64,000 nucleotides of DNA from Quadrisphaera sp. INWT6. GTDB taxonomy: Bacteria; Actinomycetota; Actinomycetes; Actinomycetales; Quadrisphaeraceae. The stretch is taken from NCBI RefSeq assembly GCF_015390235.1, contig NZ_VUOH01000002.1, positions 992,001-1,056,000 on the forward strand, in the 5' to 3' direction. The notes under the pieces were generated by a model that worked only from the letters and a program-made list of their open reading frames with translations, was not told the DNA's origin and made no database searches. A program made the position numbers and the translations under genes. This document shows, piece by piece, positions 33,067-40,924 of this stretch. Every line of letters starts with the position of its first letter. Positions within the stretch are counted from its first letter, which is position 1.

Positions 33067-34220
33067 GCCGCCCCGGCCGCCAGCCGGTCGTCGCCGCCGT
33101 CATGGGGACGCGCCCGGAGATCATCAAGCTCGCACCCGTCGTGCACGAGCTCACCGGCCGAGGGGCGCGCGTGCGCACCCTGCTGACCGGTCAGCACTAC
33201 GACAGGGCGCTCGCCGGCGACGTCGTCGACGCCTTCGGGCTCACCGACGTCGAGCCGCCCGCCGCCCCCGTGGGCGGCCTGGCCCGGGCCGACCAGGTCG
33301 CCGCGATGATCACCGGGCTGGCGGCGTCGCTGCGGGAGCTGCGGCCCGACGCCGTCCTCGTGCAGGGCGACACGAACAGCGCCAGCGCCGGCGCCCAGGC
33401 GGCGCACTACCTGGGCCTGCCCGTGGTGCACGTCGAGGCGGGGCTGCGCTCGCACGACCGGCGCATGCCCGAGGAGGTCAACCGGCTCGTCATCGGCGCC
33501 CTGGCCGACGTGCACTGCGCCCCCACCCCGGAGAGCGCGGCCAACCTGCTGGCGGCCGGCGCCGACCGCGCCGCCGTGCACGTCACCGGGAACCCGGTGG
33601 TCGAGGCCACCCTCGCCTCCCTGCAGCGGCCCCACCGCGCCGCCGAGGTGCTGCGCTCGGTGCACCTCGCGGGGATGCTCTTCGTGCTCGCGACCGTGCA
33701 CCGCCCGGAGAACACCGACGACCCGGTGGCCCTCGCCGCGCTCCTGCGGGCGCTCGACCTGCTGCCAGCGCCCGTGCTCCTCCCCGCGCACCCCCGCACC
33801 ACGGCGCGCATCGCTGCCGCGGGGCTCACCACGCCCCGCTCGCTGCGGGTGGTCGAGCCCCTCGACCACGCGACGTTCCTGGCGCTCGCCGCGCAGGCGC
33901 AGCTGGTGGTCTCCGACTCCGGCGGCCTGCAGGAGGAGGTCACGGTGCTGGGCCGGCCGATGGTCGTGGTCCGCACCAGCACCGAGCGCCCCGAGAGCGT
34001 CAGCGCCGGCTTCTGCCGCCTCGCACGCCCCGCGGGCGTCCCCGGTGCGGCCGCGGAGCTGCTCGACCCGGACCACCTGGCGGCGCTGGCGCAGCGCCCC
34101 AGCCCCTACGGCGACGGCTCCGCCTCGCGCCGGATCGCCGACCTCGTGCTCGACCTCGCTGCCCGCAGCGGGTCCCCGGGCGCTCGGGCGCGGCAGGACC
34201 CAGGGCTCGTCGCGCTCTGA
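33063..34220 (+). CDS. wecB: UDP-N-acetylglucosamine 2-epimerase (non-hydrolysing)
   Basis: 385 residues from GTG 33063, overlapping the upstream stop (GTGA). The enzyme interconverts UDP-GlcNAc and UDP-ManNAc. Family motifs are MGTRPEIIKLAPVV, LLTGQHYD, VQGDTNSA, HVEAGLRSHD, PEEVNR, TVHRPENTDD and SDSGGLQEE. The length is normal. As the last gene of the coupled operon it most likely supplies an activated amino sugar to the GT2 synthase. UDP-ManNAc can also feed other cell-wall polymers. Confidence 0.93.
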   Translation: MSRPGRQPVVAAVMGTRPEIIKLAPVVHELTGRGARVRTLLTGQHYDRALAGDVVDAFGLTDVEPPAAPVGGLARADQVAAMITGLAASLRELRPDAVLVQGDTNSASAGAQAAHYLGLPVVHVEAGLRSHDRRMPEEVNRLVIGALADVHCAPTPESAANLLAAGADRAAVHVTGNPVVEATLASLQRPHRAAEVLRSVHLAGMLFVLATVHRPENTDDPVALAALLRALDLLPAPVLLPAHPRTTARIAAAGLTTPRSLRVVEPLDHATFLALAAQAQLVVSDSGGLQEEVTVLGRPMVVVRTSTERPESVSAGFCRLARPAGVPGAAAELLDPDHLAALAQRPSPYGDGSASRRIADLVLDLAARSGSPGARARQDPGLVAL

Positions 34221-34289
34221 GCGCGCCCTCCGCCGACGGCGCCCGCGGCAGGACCCGTGGCAGGGTGGCGGCGTGCGCGAGGCAGCCCG

Positions 34290-35486
34290 GTGATCCCCTC
34301 CCTGCGCGCGCGGGCCGTCGAGCCCTTCCACGCGATGGCCTTCGCGCAGCGGGCCGCCGAGCTGGAGGCCGCGGGGCACGACGTCGTGAAGCTCAGCCTG
34401 GGCGAGCCCGACGCGGGCGCCCCGCCCGACGTCCTCGCCGCCGCCCGCGAGCTGCTCGACGGGCGCCCGCTCCCCTACACCTCGGCGCTGGGGCTGCCCG
34501 CGCTGCGCGAGGCGGTGGCCCGGCGGTACGGGGAGCGCCACGGCGTCGACGTCGACCCGCGGCGCGTCGTCGTCACGGCCGGGGCGTCGGCGGCGCTGCT
34601 CCTCGTGGTGGCGCTGACGGTCGACCCGGGCACCGGCGTGCTCCTGGCCGACCCGAGCTACCCCTGCAACCGGCAGATGGTCGAGGGCGCCGGCGGGCGC
34701 GTCGTCGCGGTCCCGACCACCCCGGCCACGCGGTACCAGCTCGACACCGCGAGCGCTGCGGCCGCGTGGACGCGCTCGACGCGCGCGGTCCTCGTCGCGA
34801 GCCCGTCCAACCCGACGGGCACGTCGGTGCCGGAGGCCGAGCTGGCGGAGCTGTGCGCGCTGGCCCGCGAGCGCGGGGCGTGGCGGGTGGTTGACGAGAT
34901 CTACCTCGACCTGGCCGACCCCGTGGTCCCGCCCGGCGGTGGGGCGCCGCGGCCGCCGCTGAGCGCGCTGGCGCTGGACGACGACGCGGTGGTCATCGGC
35001 AGCTTCTCCAAGCACGTGGGGATGACGGGCTGGCGGCTGGGCTGGTGCGTGCTGCCGGAGGCGGCGGTGCCCCTGGCGGAGCGGCTGGCGGCCAACTACT
35101 TCATCTGCGCCTCGACGCCCGCGCAGCACGCGGCCGTGGCGGCGTTCACGCCGTCGTCGCTGGCGCTGGTGGAGGAGCGCCGGCTCGACCTGCTGGGGCG
35201 GCGGGCGCTGGCGCTGGACGGGCTGGCCCGCCTGGGGCTCGAGGTCCCGGTGGCCCCCGACGGCGCCTTCTACGCCTGGGCCGACGTCTCGAGCACCGGG
35301 CTGGGCGCCTGGGAGCTGTGCGAGCGGGCCCTGGAGGAGGCGCACGTGGCGCTCACCCCGGGGCGCGACTTCAGCGAGCACCTCGCCGGCACGCACGTGC
35401 GCCTGTCGTACGCGGCGTCGCGGGCCGACCTGGCCGAGGGGCTGGAGCGCCTGGCGCGGTGGCTCCCCGGAGCGCGGCGGGCCTGA
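34290..35486 (+). CDS. Class I/II PLP-dependent aminotransferase
   Basis: 398 residues from GTG 34290 (the open frame begins at 34257). The PLP lysine is in GSFSKHVGMTGWRLGW. Other fold motifs are LSLGEPDAGAPPDV, YTSALGLPALREAV, SPSNPTGTSVP and VVDEIYLDL. It looks like an aspartate/aromatic type aminotransferase of the AspC/YugH group. The substrate cannot be told from sequence. It starts 69 bases after wecB in the same direction, so it may be read through from the polysaccharide operon or stand alone. Confidence 0.9.
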   Translation: MIPSLRARAVEPFHAMAFAQRAAELEAAGHDVVKLSLGEPDAGAPPDVLAAARELLDGRPLPYTSALGLPALREAVARRYGERHGVDVDPRRVVVTAGASAALLLVVALTVDPGTGVLLADPSYPCNRQMVEGAGGRVVAVPTTPATRYQLDTASAAAAWTRSTRAVLVASPSNPTGTSVPEAELAELCALARERGAWRVVDEIYLDLADPVVPPGGGAPRPPLSALALDDDAVVIGSFSKHVGMTGWRLGWCVLPEAAVPLAERLAANYFICASTPAQHAAVAAFTPSSLALVEERRLDLLGRRALALDGLARLGLEVPVAPDGAFYAWADVSSTGLGAWELCERALEEAHVALTPGRDFSEHLAGTHVRLSYAASRADLAEGLERLARWLPGARRA

Positions 35487-35511
35487 GCCGCGCCGGTGCC
35501 GGCGGGGTGCG

Positions 35512-36507
35512 TCAGGGGCAGGCCTGCCCGCCGAGGGCGGCGTCGCTGAGCGCGGTGGGGCCCCCGAGCGCTGTCACGTCCTGCACGCGGAGGGCGCTGT
35601 ACGCGGCGGCGGTGGCGCCGGGCAGGCACCCGCGGCTCGTGAGCAGCAGCGGGCGGCCGAGCGCCGCGCCGGCGAGCGCGTCGGGGAAGGCCTCGCCGCT
35701 GGCGAGCAGCGCTGAGGGGGCGCTCTCCCAGGTGTCCTGGGCCACACGCGCGGCGGTGGCGTAGCGGTCGGCGCCCTGCAGGCGGACGACGGCGCCGGGG
35801 GCGAGGGCCTCCAGCTGCTGCTGCACCTGCGCGCTCACCACCGCCGTCCCGCCCACGAGCGTGATGCGGGTCGGCCGGAGCTCCGCCACCGCGTCGCGCG
35901 TCGCCGGCGGCAGCGCGTCACGGCCGGTGAGGAGCAGCGGCGAGCCCACGGCGGCGCCCGCCGCGCCGCCCGCGAGGGCGTCGGGGAAGGCCTCGCCGGA
36001 GGCGATGACCACCTCGTCGGCGTCGTCGGCGAACTCGGTGCGCGCCACCCGCGCCGCCGTGGCGTACCGGTCGTCGCCCTCGATCCGCTGCACGCTCGGC
36101 GCCAGCCGCTGCAGCTCGCGCAGCACGTCGTCGCTGACCGAGACCGGCCCGCCGACCACCCGCACCACCTCCGGCCTCAGCCGCTCCAGCTCGGCGCGGG
36201 TGGCGGCGGGCACGGAGCGCGCGTCGACGGTGAGCAGCGGGCCGCCGTGGAGCGCGGCCAGCGGCGCTCCCGCCAGCGCGTCGGGGAAGCGCGAGCCGTT
36301 GACGACGACGACGTCGGACGCGCCGTCGGGGAAGGACTCCCGGGAGACCCGGGCCGCCGTGGCGTAGCGGTCGTCACCGCCCCACCGGGCGCTCCCGAGG
36401 GCCTGCGCCGGGGCCGCGGTGGTGACCAGCGCCGCCGCCACGAGGGCGCCGGCGGCGACGGCGGTCGCAGCCGCGGCGCGCGTGCGGCGCGCGGTCGCCG
36501 CGCTCAC
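35512..36507 (-). CDS. Secreted cell-wall-binding repeat 2 (CWB2) protein
   Basis: About 331 residues (start GTG 36507 or 36516). A signal sequence ends near TTAAPAQA, then three CWB2 repeats follow, each starting with R-GDDRYATAARV or RLQGADRYATAARV and containing SGEAFPDALAG or NGSRFPDALAG. No catalytic domain is attached. CWB2 modules in Firmicutes bind teichoic-type wall polymers non-covalently. In actinobacteria they are common in secreted proteins, probably as a wall anchor. It is divergent from the STAS gene. Confidence 0.88.
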   Translation of the reverse strand: MSAATARRTRAAAATAVAAGALVAAALVTTAAPAQALGSARWGGDDRYATAARVSRESFPDGASDVVVVNGSRFPDALAGAPLAALHGGPLLTVDARSVPAATRAELERLRPEVVRVVGGPVSVSDDVLRELQRLAPSVQRIEGDDRYATAARVARTEFADDADEVVIASGEAFPDALAGGAAGAAVGSPLLLTGRDALPPATRDAVAELRPTRITLVGGTAVVSAQVQQQLEALAPGAVVRLQGADRYATAARVAQDTWESAPSALLASGEAFPDALAGAALGRPLLLTSRGCLPGATAAAYSALRVQDVTALGGPTALSDAALGGQACP

Positions 36508-36646
36508 CCGCGCCACGCGCCCGTCGTCGCCGGGGGCGTCGCAGGGATCTCCACACGACCACCGTCGCACGGCGGCGGGTCCTCACCGCGGTGGACACGC
36601 GGGGGGCGGTCGCGCGGCCGGGCGCGGAGTGGGCCAGCATGTCCAC

Positions 36647-36955
36647 GTGCCCCTCGACGAGCCCGCGCACCCGCAGGCGGGCATGGCGTTCGACGCAGCC
36701 GACCCGAGCCGCCTCGTCCTGACGGGTGACATCGACGTCTACGCCGTCGCCGCCCACCGCTTCGAGCCGGCCGAGCTGGCCGCGACGCGCGTGGTCGACC
36801 TGCACGCCGTCGACTTCGTCGACTCGGCGGGCCTGGGCTTCCTCATCGGCCTGTCGCGGCAGGTGCGCCCGCACCGCCTGCGCCTGGAGGGCCTGCACGG
36901 CACCGCGCGCCAGATGCTGGTCGTCATGGGCGCGCACCACGTGCTCGACCTCTGA
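36647..36955 (+). CDS. STAS-domain protein
   Basis: 102 residues from GTG 36647 (the longer frame from 36419 overlaps the divergent gene). The STAS core is visible as LVLTGDIDVYAV, VVDLHAVDFVDSAGLGFL and LRLEGLHGTARQML. DSAGLG carries the potential phosphoserine. It differs clearly from the STAS protein at 7769, with shorter strands and a His-rich loop. A role as anti-sigma antagonist is probable. No kinase or sigma gene is next to it. Confidence 0.8.
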   Translation: MPLDEPAHPQAGMAFDAADPSRLVLTGDIDVYAVAAHRFEPAELAATRVVDLHAVDFVDSAGLGFLIGLSRQVRPHRLRLEGLHGTARQMLVVMGAHHVLDL

Positions 36956-36970
36956 CACCCACCGCCGGTC

Positions 36971-38089
36971 TCAGACGGGCAGGGCAGCGGCCTCGCGGTA
37001 GTGGCCCACGAGCTGGTCGCACACCGCGCTCCACGTGCGTCCGCGCGTGCGCTCCCGCGCAGCCTCACCGAACGCGCGGCGCTTCGCGGCGTCACCGGTG
37101 AGGTCGGCCACCCGCGCCCGCAGGTCGGTGGTGTCGCCGGGGGCGTAGAGCCAGCCGGTGCGGCTGGGGTCGACCAGGTCGAGCAGCCCGCCGGCCGCGG
37201 GGGCGACCACGGGCACCCCGCTGGCCAGGGCCTCCTGGGCGGCCTGGCAGAAGGTCTCGTGCTCACCGGTGTGCACGAAGACGTCGAGGCTGGCGACGGC
37301 GGCGGCGAGGCGCTCGCCCGACAGCTGCCCGAGGAAGGCCGCGCCGGGCAGCAGGGACTCCAGCCGGGCTCGCGACGGGCCGTCACCGACCACCACGAGG
37401 CGGGTGCCGGGCACGTGGGCCAGGGCCGCGAGGTCCTCCAGCCGCTTCTCCGGGGCCAGGCGGCCGACGTACCCGACGAGGGCCTCGCCGCCGGGGGCCA
37501 GCGCGGCGCGCAGCGCGGGGTCGCGGCGGGCGGGGTCGAAGAGGTCGTCCACGCCGCGCGCCCACACCCGGGTGCGGGGGATGCCGCGCGCCCGCAGCTG
37601 CGCCGCGGTGGTCTCGGTGGGGGCCAGCGTCACCTCGGCGCGCCGGTGGATGGCCTCCACCCGCCACCAGGCGGCCTCCTGGGCGCTGCCGATGCGCGCC
37701 GTGAGCGGGTAGCGGCTCGCGAACCCGGCGACGTCGGTCTGGTAGACGGCGACCACCGGCACGCCCAGCCCGTTGGCGGCCCGCGCGGCGGTGCCCCCGA
37801 GGCCGAAGGGCGATGCCAGGTGCACGACGTCGGGCGCGAAGGCCGCCAGGACGGCGCGCAGCCGGGTCGCCGACGGCAGCGGCACGCGGACCTCGGCGTA
37901 GCCGGGCAGCCCCAGGGAGGGGACGTCGACCACCATGGCGCCGTGCACCTGCGCCGGGGCGCCGGGGCTGGCGCAGACCACCAGCGCGGTGTGCCCCTGC
38001 TGCTCGAGGTGCTCCAGCACCCGCAGCACGGAGCGCACCACGCCGTTGACGGCGGGCAGGAACGAGTCGGTGACGACGGCGACCCTCAC
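36971..38089 (-). CDS. GT4-family glycosyltransferase (MgtA-like mannosyltransferase)
   Basis: 372 residues from GTG 38089. The N-terminal domain has VAVVTDSFLPAVNGVVRSV with the donor-binding loop, PDVVHLASPFGLGG and VAVYQTDVAGFASRY. The C-terminal domain has VGYVGRLAPEKRLE, VVVGDGP and the EX7E-type HTGEHETFCQAAQEALASG. This is the pattern of actinobacterial mannosyltransferases for glycolipids (MgtA/PimB group). The acceptor is not known. The open frame extends far upstream antisense to the metal-efflux genes and is not coding there. Confidence 0.88.
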   Translation of the reverse strand: MRVAVVTDSFLPAVNGVVRSVLRVLEHLEQQGHTALVVCASPGAPAQVHGAMVVDVPSLGLPGYAEVRVPLPSATRLRAVLAAFAPDVVHLASPFGLGGTAARAANGLGVPVVAVYQTDVAGFASRYPLTARIGSAQEAAWWRVEAIHRRAEVTLAPTETTAAQLRARGIPRTRVWARGVDDLFDPARRDPALRAALAPGGEALVGYVGRLAPEKRLEDLAALAHVPGTRLVVVGDGPSRARLESLLPGAAFLGQLSGERLAAAVASLDVFVHTGEHETFCQAAQEALASGVPVVAPAAGGLLDLVDPSRTGWLYAPGDTTDLRARVADLTGDAAKRRAFGEAARERTRGRTWSAVCDQLVGHYREAAALPV

Positions 38090-38156
38090 GCCGCCCAGGG
38101 TGGCGAGCCGCCCCTTCCGGCGGGCCACCCGCCGGTGACGGGCGCCCGTCGGGCCG

Positions 38157-38185
38157 GTGACCGTTCGGGGCCCCCCCGCTAAGAT
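38157..38185 (+). promoter_or_regulatory. Promoter of the metal efflux operon
   Basis: GTGACC (38157-38162), a 17-base spacer and TAAGAT (38180-38185) make a reasonable housekeeping promoter about 75 bases before the first start codon. The Fur-type palindrome lies just downstream of the expected transcription start. Confidence 0.5.
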
Positions 38186-38203
38186 CGGTTGCGCTGCGTT
38201 GAC

Positions 38204-38216
38204 GAGTACGGTTCTC
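38204..38216. promoter_or_regulatory. Fur/Zur-type palindrome GAGTACGGTTCTC
   Basis: A 13-base imperfect palindrome (GAG-n-AC-n-GT-n-CTC) in the leader, right after the predicted start of transcription. The form resembles GC-shifted Fur-family boxes. A metal-dependent repressor or activator of the efflux operon is inferred. The metal and regulator are not shown. Confidence 0.4.
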
Positions 38217-38261
38217 ATCTGCACGTCGTCCCGCGAACCCGCGTCGCCCTGGAGGTCCCCC

Positions 38262-38546
38262 GTGGTCGGAGTCATCGCCCCGCTCGGCAAGCTGCTGCTC
38301 ACCGCGGCCGCGTCCGCCGGCATCGTCAAGGCCGTCTCCGACGGCCGCGGGCCGAGCGCGCTGCGCCGCACCGCGGTGTCGACCACCAAGCTGGGCATCC
38401 GCGCGGGCCGTGCGGCCGAGGTGGGCGTCGAGAAGCTGCGCCTGGCCACCGGCGACGTGGTCGCCCAGGCCCACGCCGAGCTCGGCGAGGACGCGCCCGT
38501 GCCCCGCACCCCCTCGGCCGACCACGGCCACGACCACGACCACTGA
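38262..38546 (+). CDS. PacL-like DUF1490 protein with His/Asp metal-binding tail
   Basis: 94 residues from GTG 38262 with GGAGG six bases upstream. An N-terminal hydrophobic helix (LGKLLLTAAASAGIVKAV) is followed by an amphipathic Ala/Glu-rich region and a C-terminal DHGHDHDH. Mycobacterial PacL1 (Rv3269) has the same build, ends in a D-L-H-D-H-D-H motif, and forms platforms with the zinc exporter CtpC encoded next to it. Here too the P-type ATPase follows, 11 bases on. The role as metal chaperone and scaffold for the pump is inferred from that precedent. Confidence 0.82.
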   Translation: MVGVIAPLGKLLLTAAASAGIVKAVSDGRGPSALRRTAVSTTKLGIRAGRAAEVGVEKLRLATGDVVAQAHAELGEDAPVPRTPSADHGHDHDH

Positions 38547-38557
38547 GGTCCCCCGCC

Positions 38558-40924
38558 GTGACCACCGCCTCCGCAGCTGACGGGGGGGCGGCGGTCGCCG
38601 CCTCCCCCGCCGCGTCCCCCGCCGCCGCTCCCCCGGCCCCCGTCGTCACCGTCGTCACCGACCACGGCGGCCGGGTGCGCCTCCAGGCCGACTGGATGCG
38701 CGGCCAGCCCGCGCGCGCCGTGGCCGTCGAGGACGCGCTCGACGCCCTGGACGGCGTCCACCTCGTGCGCGCCCACCCCGTCACCGGCGCCGTGGTCGTC
38801 CACTGCGACCGCCGGCACCTCGACCTCGACGCCCTCCGCGCCGCCGCGGCCACCGGCGCTGCGCCCGCCCGCGGCGCCGTCGCCTCCCGCACCCCCCGCT
38901 CGGCCGACGTCGGCAACGGCGAGGTGGCCCGGATCATCGTCGGCGGCGTCGCGCTGGCCCTGCTCGGGCTGCGCCGCTACGCCTTCGGGCGCCCGCCGCT
39001 GCTGGGCCCGACGTCGCGGACCGTCGCCACCGGCGTCACGGTCTTCGCCGGCTACCCCTTCCTCAAGGGCGCCGTGCGCTCGATCGCCGGTGGCCGCGGG
39101 CTGGGCACCGACGTCCTCGTCACCGCCGCCACCATCGCGAGCCTGCTGCTGCGCGAGAACGTCGTGGCCCTGACGGTGCTGTGGCTGCTCAACATCGGCG
39201 AGTACCTGCAGGACCTGACGCTGCGCCGCACCCGCCGCGCCATCGCCGACCTGCTCACCGGCGCCCAGACCGAGGCGTGGGTGCGCCGGGAGACCCACGA
39301 GGTGGTCGAGGGGGAGGTCGTCTCGACCGTCGTCGAGGTGAGGGTGCCCCTGGAGGAGCTGCGCGTCGGCGACCTCGTGGTCGCCCACGACCAGTCCACC
39401 CTCCCCGTCGACGGCGAGGTCGTCGAGGGCGACGCCGTCGTCGACCAGGCCGCCCTCACCGGCGAGAACCTGCCGGTGCAGCGCGCCGCGGGCGACCCGG
39501 TGCTCGCGGGCAGCGTGGTCCTGCGCGGCCGCCTGGTGGTGCGCGCCACCGCCACCGGCTCCGACACGGCGGTGGGTCGCATCATCGCCCGCGTCGAGCA
39601 CGCCCAGGCCGACCGCGCCCCCGTCCAGACCGTCGGCGACGCGTTCAGCCGGCGCTTCGTGCCCGCCTCGTTCCTGCTGGCGCTCGGCGTGCTCGTGGTC
39701 ACCCGCGACGTGCGCCGCGCCATGACGATGCTGCTGGTCGCGTGCCCCTGCGCCGTGGGGCTGGCCACGCCCACGGCGGTCAGCGCCGCCATCGGCAACG
39801 GCGCACGCCGCGGCATCCTCATGAAGGGCGGCTCCCACCTGGAGGCCGCGGGCCGCGTCGACGCGTTCGTCTTCGACAAGACCGGCACCCTCACCCTGGG
39901 CCGCCCCGTGGTCACCAACGTGCTGTCGTTCCGGGACGACTGGACGCCCGAGCAGGTGCTCACCGAGGCCGCCAACTCCGAGGTGCACTCCCGCCACCCG
40001 CTGGCGCAGGCCGTGATCCGCTCCACCGAGGAGCGGCACCTCGTCATCCCCGAGCACGAGGAGTGCGAGGTCATCCTCGGCCTGGGGATGCGCGTCATGG
40101 CCTCGGGCCGCGTGCTGCTCGTCGGCAGCCCGCAGCTCATGGCCCGGGAGGGCGTCGAGGTCGACGACGACGCGCGCGGCTGGGTCGACAGGCTCCAGCG
40201 CGAGGCCGAGACGCCGCTGCTGCTCGCCGTCGACGGCCGGCTGACCGGCCTGGTGAGCCTGCGCGACCAGGTGCGCCCGGAGGCCCGCGAGGTGCTCGAC
40301 GCGCTGCGCGCCAGCGGGGTGCGGCGCATCGTGATGCTCACGGGCGACCACCCCGAGACGGCCGCGGCCGTGGCGGCCGAGCTCGGCATCGACGAGTTCC
40401 GCGCCCAGGTGATGCCGGAGGACAAGCAGGACGTCGTCCGCGAGCTCCAGGCGGAGGGGTTCACCGTCGCGGTGGTCGGCGACGGCACCAACGACGCCCC
40501 CGCCCTCGCGCTGGCCGACCTCGGCATCGCGATGGGCCTGTCGGGCACCGACGTCGCCGTGGAGACGGCCGACGTGGCCCTCGTCGGTGACGACCTGCGC
40601 CGCCTGCTGCACCTGCGCGACCTCGGCGACCGCACCCTGCGGCTCATCCGCCAGAACTACGGCGCGTCGATCGCCGTCAACGGCGTCGGGCTCGCGCTCG
40701 GCGCTGCGGGGGCGCTGTCACCGGTGCTGGCAGCGGTCGCCCACAACGCGTCGTCGGTGTTCGTGGCGCTGAACTCCTCGCGCCTGGTGCGCTACCGGCT
40801 GGAGCCGGCGCCCGAGGCGGCAGCGCAGGCCCCGGCCCCCGCAGCCACCCCGTCAGCCACCCCGTCAGCCACCCCGGCAGCCGCCTCCGCGGCTGCGGGA
40901 GCGGCTCAGCCCTCGACGAGCTGA
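38558..40924 (+). CDS. ctpC: P1B-type metal efflux ATPase, CtpC-like
   Basis: 788 residues from GTG 38558. The N-terminal metal-associated domain is degenerate, with no CxxC. The membrane metal site is VACPCAVGLATPT (CPC at about 396-398). The catalytic domain has LTGENLP, DKTGTLTLG (phosphorylated Asp about 441), SRHPLAQA, MLTGDHPET and VGDGTNDAPAL (about 640). The last membrane region is NYGASIAVNGVGLALG. The C-terminal tail has repeated SATP units. The preceding PacL-like gene makes zinc (or manganese) export the best guess. The gene symbol is by analogy. Its end overlaps the convergent recombinase gene by 19 bases. Confidence 0.87.
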   Translation: MTTASAADGGAAVAASPAASPAAAPPAPVVTVVTDHGGRVRLQADWMRGQPARAVAVEDALDALDGVHLVRAHPVTGAVVVHCDRRHLDLDALRAAAATGAAPARGAVASRTPRSADVGNGEVARIIVGGVALALLGLRRYAFGRPPLLGPTSRTVATGVTVFAGYPFLKGAVRSIAGGRGLGTDVLVTAATIASLLLRENVVALTVLWLLNIGEYLQDLTLRRTRRAIADLLTGAQTEAWVRRETHEVVEGEVVSTVVEVRVPLEELRVGDLVVAHDQSTLPVDGEVVEGDAVVDQAALTGENLPVQRAAGDPVLAGSVVLRGRLVVRATATGSDTAVGRIIARVEHAQADRAPVQTVGDAFSRRFVPASFLLALGVLVVTRDVRRAMTMLLVACPCAVGLATPTAVSAAIGNGARRGILMKGGSHLEAAGRVDAFVFDKTGTLTLGRPVVTNVLSFRDDWTPEQVLTEAANSEVHSRHPLAQAVIRSTEERHLVIPEHEECEVILGLGMRVMASGRVLLVGSPQLMAREGVEVDDDARGWVDRLQREAETPLLLAVDGRLTGLVSLRDQVRPEAREVLDALRASGVRRIVMLTGDHPETAAAVAAELGIDEFRAQVMPEDKQDVVRELQAEGFTVAVVGDGTNDAPALALADLGIAMGLSGTDVAVETADVALVGDDLRRLLHLRDLGDRTLRLIRQNYGASIAVNGVGLALGAAGALSPVLAAVAHNASSVFVALNSSRLVRYRLEPAPEAAAQAPAPAATPSATPSATPAAASAAAGAAQPSTS

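Noticed and set aside
32037-35396. 1119-codon minus-strand frame across the epimerase and aminotransferase genes
   Set aside because: Low-complexity shadow. The plus-strand genes have conserved catalytic motifs.
38090-40612. Upstream extension of the GT4 frame opposite the metal-efflux genes
   Set aside because: The extension is antisense to the P-type ATPase and His/Val/Gly-rich. The glycosyltransferase fold starts at 38089.
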